Assembly (NCBI GenBank): GCA_964506465.1
Contig: CAZDLM010000020.1
Coordinates: forward strand, 1-40,475
Reading direction: 5' to 3'
DNA: 40,475 bases
DNA from: UBA6109 sp964506465
GTDB lineage: Bacteria; Desulfobacterota; Syntrophia; Syntrophales; UBA6109
In this document: positions 32,126 to 38,132 of the stretch, in pieces
Layout of the letters: every line of letters starts with the position of its first letter
Numbering within the stretch: the first letter of the stretch is position 1
The notes under the pieces: generated by a model
What the model saw: only the letters and a program-made list of their open reading frames with translations
Told to the model about the DNA's origin: nothing
Database searches by the model: none
Program-made: the position numbers and the translations under genes

Positions 32126-32370
32126 TGATTTGTACCTGGGAGCCTGGGGACGAAAAGGAAGTGAGAACACGCAAAGTGGGATGGGAGTGGCCGGAAGACG
32201 TCAAGGTGATCAGCGAGTACTACGATCTGCAGGGCTGCAGAACGGTCTATGTGGTTCAAACGGATGCCAAAGGACTCATCGCCGCCAGGGCGGCGTGGAT
32301 CGACGTCCTCAAGTTCGAAATCTTTCCGGTCTACCCTTTGGGAGTTACGAAAGCGCAACTGAAAACATGA
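32113..32370 (+). CDS. Small DUF3303-like protein
   Basis: An 85-residue protein starting MYFMMICTWEPGDEKEVRTR with a middle VKVISEYYDLQGCRTVYVV and IAARAAWIDVLKFEIFPVYP. This matches my recollection of the DUF3303 pattern (a ferredoxin-like alpha/beta small domain of unknown function). AAGGAGGTGTCTGC sets the ATG at 32113, overlapping the UspA gene by 13 bases. A role in stress sensing is only suggested by its position. Confidence 0.7.
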   Translation: MYFMMICTWEPGDEKEVRTRKVGWEWPEDVKVISEYYDLQGCRTVYVVQTDAKGLIAARAAWIDVLKFEIFPVYPLGVTKAQLKT

Positions 32371-32386
32371 AGAAAGGAGGAGAACC

Positions 32387-32569
32387 ATGCCTGCTTTTGA
32401 ACTGACGGCCGATGAGAGACAGGTTCTTTTGGAAATTCTCGAGCGATCTCATCACAATCTCCGCCTGGAGATTGTCAACACTGACAACCGCGAATTCCGG
32501 CGCGAACTGAAACAGCGGGAAATTCTCATGCAGGAACTTATTGCACGCTTGAAGACAGCGACGGCTTGA
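32387..32569 (+). CDS. 60-aa helical protein of unknown function
   Basis: A 60-residue protein rich in Glu, Arg and Leu (starts MPAFELTADERQVLLEILER), with heptad-like spacing through most of its length and no Cys or membrane segment. GGAGGAGAACC lies directly before the ATG. It lies 16 bases after the DUF3303-like gene and 40 before the second UspA gene. I cannot name the family, though similar short helical proteins occur beside Usp genes. The ribosome site and operon position make it a real gene. Confidence 0.75.
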   Translation: MPAFELTADERQVLLEILERSHHNLRLEIVNTDNREFRRELKQREILMQELIARLKTATA

Positions 32570-32609
32570 AACGGGACAAGCGGCAATGAAATGAAAGGAG
32601 GGAAAGGCC

Positions 32610-33074
32610 ATGTATAAGAAGGTACTGGTCCCACTGGACGGTTCGAAACTGGCCGAATGCGCGCTGAAGGAGGTGCGCCTCCTCGCGCAAAAAGGCTGCA
32701 TCGGCGAGGTCGTCGTGTTGACGGCGGTCGATTATCCGGCGGCCCTCCTCGGTGAAGGCAGCGAACTTCGCACGGAAGCCCGTCGGTATCAGGATTTGCA
32801 GAAGGAGCGCATCGCACAGGCGAAGGAATATCTGGACGGCATTCGGACACAATTGGCCGGGGAGGGGGTCGCGGTCCGGACCGAGGTGCTGGAAGGTCGC
32901 GCCGACCAGATCATCGTGGAATACGCCTGGAAGAACTCCGTGGATCTTCTCATCATCGCGTCCCACGGCATTACGGGGATCAGGAAGTGGGTTTTCGGCA
33001 GTACGGCGCTCCGTGTGCTTCATGATTCGCGCATCCCCGTTCTCCTCATCCGGCCGGAATCGTGCCGGTCTTAG
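32610..33074 (+). CDS. Universal stress protein (UspA family), second copy
   Basis: A 154-residue Usp protein starting MYKKVLVPLDGSKLAECAL. The nucleotide-binding motif is ASHGITGIRKWVFGSTALRVL with the G-x9-GS part intact, ending RIPVLLIRPES. It differs substantially from the copy at 31643, so this is not a recent tandem duplication. AAAGGAGGGAAAGG sets the ATG. The transcript ends at the terminator at 33211-33237. Confidence 0.92.
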   Translation: MYKKVLVPLDGSKLAECALKEVRLLAQKGCIGEVVVLTAVDYPAALLGEGSELRTEARRYQDLQKERIAQAKEYLDGIRTQLAGEGVAVRTEVLEGRADQIIVEYAWKNSVDLLIIASHGITGIRKWVFGSTALRVLHDSRIPVLLIRPESCRS

Positions 33075-33210
33075 ACCGCAACGCTCAAGACCTTCTCGAA
33101 AGGAGACTGGTCCATACGATTGCTGCAGCTTCACCAAGACGGATCTCGCCGTTGCACGCCATTTGCCGTGAGGCCGCAGCCGCCGCTCCGGACCCATCCG
33201 GGGACGGAGA

Positions 33211-33237
33211 AAAGGCGGCCCGGCCTTCTTTTTTTTT
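33211..33237 (+). terminator. Intrinsic terminator of the UspA cassette
   Basis: AAGGC (33212-33216) and GCCTT (33223-33227) with a 6-base GC-rich loop, followed by C and nine T (33229-33237). The ~135 bases between the second UspA stop and this hairpin hold nothing I can identify. Confidence 0.8.
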
Positions 33238-33276
33238 GCCGTCGAGATGCGAACGGCAGAAACGCGGGGATATGGC

Positions 33277-33305
33277 TTGACAATTACTACCCGATCCATT
33301 AGCGT
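33277..33305 (+). promoter_or_regulatory. Promoter of the PTS-rimI-pyrKD operon
   Basis: TTGACA (33277-33282), a 17-base spacer, then TAGCGT (33300-33305); start near 33312, about 28 bases before the EIIA ATG. Confidence 0.6.
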
Positions 33306-33339
33306 AACCGCTCAAATCGCATGCGAGGGGGATATCGGC

Positions 33340-33750
33340 ATGATCGGGGTGCTCGTTACGACCCACGGCAATCTTGGCATCGAGCTCATCAAAGCCGCCG
33401 AACTCATCAAGGGGCCGATGAAGGGAGTCGTCCACATCAGCGTCGATCAGAACAAGGGCGTCGAAGATCTGAAAAAAGAGATCGGCACGGCTATCAAGAA
33501 AATGGATCACGGCAAGGGCGTTCTGATCCTGACCGATCTCTTCGGCGGCACCCCTTCCAACATCTCCCTTTCATTTCTCAAAGAAGGGAAAGTCGAAGTC
33601 GTCACCGGCGTCAACCTCCCGATGCTCCTGAAACTGCCGGATGTCCGGGAAGGGATGACCCTCAAGGAATTTGCCCAGTTCATCAAGGACTACGGCATCC
33701 GCAACATCTCGCTGGCAACGGAAATTCTCAATAAGAAAGCTGCCGGTTGA
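33340..33750 (+). CDS. PTS mannose/fructose/sorbose-family EIIA
   Basis: A 136-residue EIIA domain. MIGVLVTTHGNLG carries the phosphoryl-accepting His9, and LTDLFGGTPSNISLS and VEVVTGVNLPMLLKL match the mannose family. It takes a phosphate from HPr and passes it to EIIB; neither EI nor HPr is in the window. A run of G (GAGGGGG) lies about nine bases before the ATG at 33340. It is the first gene of an operon with EIIB and EIIC; free-standing EIIA-Man proteins in this phylum are often thought to be regulatory. Confidence 0.92.
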   Translation: MIGVLVTTHGNLGIELIKAAELIKGPMKGVVHISVDQNKGVEDLKKEIGTAIKKMDHGKGVLILTDLFGGTPSNISLSFLKEGKVEVVTGVNLPMLLKLPDVREGMTLKEFAQFIKDYGIRNISLATEILNKKAAG

Positions 33751-33763
33751 ACCCGATAGCGCA

Positions 33764-34270
33764 ATGAATGTCGTACTGGTTCGGGTCGACAATCGATTGA
33801 TTCACGGGCAGATCCTCGAGGCCTGGGTTCCCTTCCTGCAGGCGGAGGGCATTGTCGTGGCGGACGACGGCGTGGCGAGCGACTTTTTTCGCGAAACGGT
33901 GATCCGCATGGCCGTCCCCCGTGAGATCGAGGTGACCATCTGCAGCGTCGCCGATCTGCCGAAGAGTCTTTCCGGAGAGCGGACCGACGGCCCGAAGACC
34001 ATCGTTCTGTTCGGAGACGTTGGAGCGGCGGCGAGGGCGCACCGGGCGGGCTTCCGATTCAACCGGCTGAATCTCGGCAACATTTACTCGGAAGAGTGCG
34101 TTGTGCATTGCACGCCCTCCGTGCAGTTGGACCGAAGGGAGCTGGAGGACGTCCTTTCGTTGCTGCGTGCAGGGGTGGTCATCGACCTGAAACGCGTGCC
34201 GACGGATAACCCTCCTGATCTCCGGTCCATCCTTCAGAAAGCGCCTTCGGGAGAAGAAAACCGGCTTTGA
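33764..34270 (+). CDS. PTS mannose/fructose/sorbose-family EIIB
   Basis: A 168-residue EIIB domain starting MNVVLVRVDNRLIHGQILEAW, with the phosphorylated histidine at His14. The rest (NRLNLGNIYSEECVVHCTPSVQL) fits the family. There is no clear Shine-Dalgarno site; the ATG is 13 bases after the EIIA stop, so translation is probably coupled. It would transfer phosphate from EIIA to the sugar via EIIC. Confidence 0.9.
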   Translation: MNVVLVRVDNRLIHGQILEAWVPFLQAEGIVVADDGVASDFFRETVIRMAVPREIEVTICSVADLPKSLSGERTDGPKTIVLFGDVGAAARAHRAGFRFNRLNLGNIYSEECVVHCTPSVQLDRRELEDVLSLLRAGVVIDLKRVPTDNPPDLRSILQKAPSGEENRL

Positions 34271-34279
34271 GGACCCGAT

Positions 34280-34972
34280 ATGCTGTTGGATGCGTTGATC
34301 GCGGCGTTCCTCGGCGCCGTCCTGTGTCTGGACCGGATATTCGTTCAGGCGATGATCGCGAGGCCGATCGTTGCCGCGCCCGCCGTGGCGTGGGTGCTGA
34401 ATGAACCTTCCGCGGGCCTGATGGCGGGCGCCATTCTGGAACTCTTCTGGCTCGACCGGACGGCGATCGGCGCTTACGTTCCGCCGAATGAATCGCTGGC
34501 GGCGATTCTCGTCGCCGGCTCCGCCTCGATCCTCTCTCAGCAGTTCAGCGGACAGTCGAGAGAGATCTTCGTCCTGTGTTTTCTTTTCTTTCTGCCCTTC
34601 GGTGTCTGGGGAGGGAAGATGGACGCGATCATCTGCCAATGGAATAACGGGTTGTCGGATGCCGCTCTGCAGGATGCCTCGAAAGGCGACATGACGTCGG
34701 TGAGCCGTCGCCATCTCACTGCGGCGCTCAGGACATTTCTGTCCGACGGGATCTTCCTCTTTGTCGGCCTGGTCGTGGGTTGCCTCCTGATCCGGAGCGT
34801 GGTTCCGCTGATGAGTCCCTGGCTGGCCCAGGCGATCGGTTTTGCCTATGTCCTTCTTCCGCTTCTCGCCATCGCCGCCGCCCTGAACGCCCTTTCCAAC
34901 CCGCGGGCAATCCATATTTTTTGCGTCGCCTACCTCATCGTGCTGTTGATTGTGGAGTGGACCCGTGTCTGA
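34280..34972 (+). CDS. PTS mannose/fructose/sorbose-family EIIC
   Basis: A 230-residue membrane protein with about six hydrophobic segments and the family features RIFVQAMIARPIVAAP and LELFWLDRTAIGAYVPPNES. The GAGGA site lies seven bases before the ATG. The usual partner EIID is absent: the next gene is rimI. It overlaps the rimI start by eight bases. Without EIID sugar transport is doubtful; the ABC trio may be regulatory, or EIID may lie elsewhere. Confidence 0.9.
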   Translation: MLLDALIAAFLGAVLCLDRIFVQAMIARPIVAAPAVAWVLNEPSAGLMAGAILELFWLDRTAIGAYVPPNESLAAILVAGSASILSQQFSGQSREIFVLCFLFFLPFGVWGGKMDAIICQWNNGLSDAALQDASKGDMTSVSRRHLTAALRTFLSDGIFLFVGLVVGCLLIRSVVPLMSPWLAQAIGFAYVLLPLLAIAAALNALSNPRAIHIFCVAYLIVLLIVEWTRV

Positions 34973-35477
34973 GCGGAAATCCGCGATCATTCTTTCGATG
35001 GAACCGATGGAGGCGGAAGATCTGCCGGAGGTGCTGCCGATCGCGGCCGACCCGCAGGGCGTCGCGTGGACGAAGGGCGTTTTTGAAAAGGAGCTGGCTA
35101 CGTCCTTCTCGCATAATTGGATCTGCCGGGCCCGCCTGGGGACGGGGAAGGGTTTCGTGGCCGGATTTGTCAGTTTCTGGATCATCGCCGGAGAAGTGCA
35201 GCTCCAGAACCTCGCCGTTCGGGCCGACCTGCGGCGGCAGGGGATCGGCACGCGGCTGATGGAAGAGATGTTCCGGACGGCAAGGACCCGCGGCGCCCGT
35301 CGGGTCACCCTCGAGGTGAGGGAATCCAACGAAGCGGCGGCGGCGCTGTACGAACAGTTCGGTTTTGCCGCGGCGGGGAGACGCCCCGGCTATTATCACC
35401 AATGCGGCGAGGCGGCCGTAATCCTCTGGGCCGATCTCGAACGGAATGCAGGAACGGAAAATGGACAGAATCGCTGA
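34965..35477 (+). CDS. rimI: RimI-like ribosomal-protein alanine N-acetyltransferase
   Basis: A 170-residue GNAT. The acetyl-CoA loop is RRQGIGTRL (90-98), preceded by LQNLAVRADL; VTLEVRESNEAAAALYEQFGF is the typical RimI C-terminal helix. RimI acetylates the N-terminal alanine of S18. The start is GTG at 34965, decided by GGAG seven bases before and the eight-base overlap with EIIC; an earlier in-frame TTG lacks a site. Other protein N-acetyltransferase substrates remain possible. Confidence 0.82.
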   Translation: MSERKSAIILSMEPMEAEDLPEVLPIAADPQGVAWTKGVFEKELATSFSHNWICRARLGTGKGFVAGFVSFWIIAGEVQLQNLAVRADLRRQGIGTRLMEEMFRTARTRGARRVTLEVRESNEAAAALYEQFGFAAAGRRPGYYHQCGEAAVILWADLERNAGTENGQNR

Positions 35478-36285
35478 GGCTGTACTGACGCAGGCCGTCG
35501 TCCGGAGAAATGACGAGATTGCGCCGGAACACTTTGAGATGACACTGGAGATGCAGGGCGACTTCCGGCGCCCCGAGGCCGGGCAGTTCGTCATGATCCG
35601 GATCGCCGGCGGAGACGTCTTCCTCCCGCGACCGTTCAGCGTCTGCGCCTGGGAAGATTCCGCCCCGCAGCGCATGAAGATCCTCTACCGCGTCGTGGGC
35701 AAGGGCACGGCAAGCCTGTCGCGGCTGGAGCCGGGAAGATCGATGGCGGTGATGGGCCCGTTCGGCCGGGGTTTCAGCCTGCCGGGCGGCGAACGCGACG
35801 TCGTCCTGGTGGGAGGGGGCATCGGGATGGCGCCGCTGCTCTCTCTGCTTCATCGATGCCGGGAGAGGGGCGGGACGCGTTCCGGCCGTCTGGTGGTATA
35901 CGCCGGCGCGCGGACGGCGGCGGCGCTCATCGGCATCGCCCGGGCCGGGGAATGCGGCGCGCTGGTGCGCATCAGCACGGACGACGGGAGCGAAGGATTT
36001 CACGGGCCGGTCACGGAACGGTTCGCGAGGGAACGCGGCGAATGGGATGAGAACAAGGTGTCGCTCTATGCCTGCGGTCCGCGGCCCATGCTGCGGAGGC
36101 TGCAGGAACTTCTGAAGGGGTCCCCGATGCCCTGCGAAGCGTCCCTTGAGGAACGGATGGCCTGCGGACTCGGGGCCTGTCTCGGATGCGCGGTCGCCGT
36201 GCGCGATGAAGCCGGGAATCGCCTCTTCCGGCGCGTCTGCAAAGAGGGGCCCGTTTTCCCCCTGCAGGACATCCTCTGGGAGTAG
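35461..36285 (+). CDS. pyrK: Dihydroorotate dehydrogenase B electron-transfer subunit
   Basis: A 274-residue ferredoxin-reductase-like subunit that passes electrons from PyrD to NAD+. The FAD motif is RPFSVCAW (57-64), the NAD site is VLVGGGIGMAPLLSLL, and the [2Fe-2S] cysteines are Cys235, 240, 243 and 260 in the CGLGACLGC...C pattern. AGGA lies eight bases before the ATG at 35461, which overlaps rimI by 17 bases. It is followed nine bases later by pyrD. Confidence 0.94.
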   Translation: MDRIAEAVLTQAVVRRNDEIAPEHFEMTLEMQGDFRRPEAGQFVMIRIAGGDVFLPRPFSVCAWEDSAPQRMKILYRVVGKGTASLSRLEPGRSMAVMGPFGRGFSLPGGERDVVLVGGGIGMAPLLSLLHRCRERGGTRSGRLVVYAGARTAAALIGIARAGECGALVRISTDDGSEGFHGPVTERFARERGEWDENKVSLYACGPRPMLRRLQELLKGSPMPCEASLEERMACGLGACLGCAVAVRDEAGNRLFRRVCKEGPVFPLQDILWE

Positions 36286-36294
36286 GGAAGGACT

Positions 36295-37218
36295 ATGGTC
36301 AATACAGCGGTCTCTATCGGCGGGCTTCGGCTGGCCAATCCCGTCATGCCGGCCTCGGGAACGTTCGGCTACGGGGAAGAGTATGCGGATTTTGTGGATT
36401 TGAACCGTCTGGGGGCGGTCGTCGTGAAGGGCCTTTCCCTCGATCCGTCTCCCGGCAATCCGCCTCCCCGCATCATCGAAACGGCGGCGGGGATGCTCAA
36501 CGCCATCGGCCTCCAGAACGTCGGCGTCCGGGCTTTCATCGCCGAGAAGCTTCCCTACCTGCGGAATTTCGCCGTTCCGGTGATCGTCAACTTCTTCGGC
36601 GAGACTGTGGAGGAGTATGAAAGGCTTGCCGAGATCCTCTCCGGTACGGAGGGGGTGCACGGCCTCGAGGTCAACGTCTCGTGCCCGAATGTGAAGTGCG
36701 GGGGGCTTGCCTTCGGGACGGACCCCACGGTGGTCGGGGAGGTGACGCGAAGGGTCCGGCGGGTCACGGGCCTGCCGCTGATCATCAAGCTGTCTCCCAA
36801 TGTCGCCGACATCGCCGCCATCGCCGAGGCGGCGGAGGCTGAGGGCGCCGATGCCGTCTCGCTGATCAATACGATGACGGGGATGTCCGTCGACGTGGAC
36901 CGGCGGGTCCCCCACCTTCGCAACGTGACGGGAGGGCTGTCCGGACCCGCGATCAAGCCGGTGGCCCTTCGCATGGTGTGGCAGGTCGTGCATCGCGTCC
37001 GCATCCCGGTGATCGGACTGGGGGGCATCGCCACGGCGCGGGACGCACTGGAATTCCTCATCGTCGGGGCGAAGGCCGTTCAGGTGGGGACGGCGAATTT
37101 CGGAAATCCCCGGGCGACGCTGGACATTTTGACCGGAATCGAGCAATATCTGGCCGAACACGGGATCGGCGATATCAACGAGATCATCGGCACGCTTCGG
37201 GCGGGGGGATCGGTATGA
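36295..37218 (+). CDS. pyrD: Dihydroorotate dehydrogenase B catalytic subunit
   Basis: A 307-residue class 1B enzyme that oxidises dihydroorotate to orotate with FMN, in pyrimidine synthesis. The catalytic base is Cys130 in EVNVSCPNVKCGG, which marks the NAD-linked class 1B; PASGTFGYG, IKLSPNV, SLINTMTGM and GLGGIATARDALEFL are intact. It works with the adjacent PyrK. The stop overlaps the start of the next gene (ATGA). Confidence 0.96.
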   Translation: MVNTAVSIGGLRLANPVMPASGTFGYGEEYADFVDLNRLGAVVVKGLSLDPSPGNPPPRIIETAAGMLNAIGLQNVGVRAFIAEKLPYLRNFAVPVIVNFFGETVEEYERLAEILSGTEGVHGLEVNVSCPNVKCGGLAFGTDPTVVGEVTRRVRRVTGLPLIIKLSPNVADIAAIAEAAEAEGADAVSLINTMTGMSVDVDRRVPHLRNVTGGLSGPAIKPVALRMVWQVVHRVRIPVIGLGGIATARDALEFLIVGAKAVQVGTANFGNPRATLDILTGIEQYLAEHGIGDINEIIGTLRAGGSV

Positions 37219-38087
37219 GAAGAAACGCGATTTCTCTTTTTTGCGGCCTTTGGCTGATTTCGCTTCTGATCGCTCAGCCGCTGCCGGCGGCCCAGTCGAC
37301 GATCACGGAGGGCGAGGGCTACGCCTGCATGGGCGTCGACAAGTCGAAAAAGCAGACGGAGCGCGAGGCGATGGACGAAGCCAAGCGAAACGCCGTCGAG
37401 CGCGCCGTGACTTACGTGAAGAGCTCCACCGAAGTGAAGGACTACCAGGTGGTCAAGGACCTCTTGGAGGCCTATGCCGCCGCCAAGGTGAGGATCGTCG
37501 AGGAACTGCAGAAGGGCTGGTACCGGGATGCCGCAGCCGGCGACTGCTATTCGGTCCGCATCAAGGCGGAGGTGATCCCCGACGAGAAGGCGATCGAGGG
37601 GATCTGGAAGAGCGCGAAGCTCGACGAGGACCCTTCCGCACCGCTTTCCGTCAGCCTCTGGACGGACAAAAAGGACTACCGGCAGGGGGAGCGAATGAAG
37701 ATCTACCTGAAGGGGAACAAGCCTTTCTACGCCCGGGTCCTCCTTCGGGATGCCAAGGGGGAGCTGGTGCAGCTCTTCCCGAATCCCTACCGGAAGGACA
37801 ACTATTTCAACGGCGGCGCCACCTATGAGATTCCGTCGGGCCGCGATCAGTTTGAGCTCGAAATCAGTCCACCCTTCGGAGAGGAGAACATCGTCCTTTT
37901 CGCAAGCACGACGCCGCTCGGCGATATCGCGCTCGCGAAGGAAGGCCCGCTGTATCAGGTGAAGACCCGTTCCGCCGACGTCAGCATCCGGACTCGGGGC
38001 GTGAAACTCTCCGGGAAGGCGGGGGGCGGCGAGGCGGACGGAGCCGAGTTCGTCGAACGCCAGGTCCGGGTGACGACGGTGAAGTGA
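37215..38087 (+). CDS. Exported DUF4384 protein
   Basis: A 290-residue protein with a signal peptide (MRRNAISLFCGLWLISLLIA, cleavage near PAAQ). An N-terminal helical region with AMDEAKRNAVERAVTYVKSS resembles LPP20/FlgO-type repeats (~30-125). A C-terminal DUF4384 domain follows (~145-245; DKKDYRQGERMKIYLKGNKP, LLRDAKGELVQLFPN). Family members are found in secretion- and lipoprotein-like settings with unknown function. ATGA overlap with pyrD indicates coupling, which seems unrelated to pyrimidine synthesis. Confidence 0.8.
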   Translation: MRRNAISLFCGLWLISLLIAQPLPAAQSTITEGEGYACMGVDKSKKQTEREAMDEAKRNAVERAVTYVKSSTEVKDYQVVKDLLEAYAAAKVRIVEELQKGWYRDAAAGDCYSVRIKAEVIPDEKAIEGIWKSAKLDEDPSAPLSVSLWTDKKDYRQGERMKIYLKGNKPFYARVLLRDAKGELVQLFPNPYRKDNYFNGGATYEIPSGRDQFELEISPPFGEENIVLFASTTPLGDIALAKEGPLYQVKTRSADVSIRTRGVKLSGKAGGGEADGAEFVERQVRVTTVK

Positions 38088-38132
38088 GGACGGGCCGGCG
38101 ACGGCGCACCATTCCACATCCCCCCGCTGCGA

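Noticed and set aside
36978..37214. N-terminal extension of the DUF4384 protein
   Set aside because: It is inside pyrD in another frame, and a signal peptide starts at 37215.
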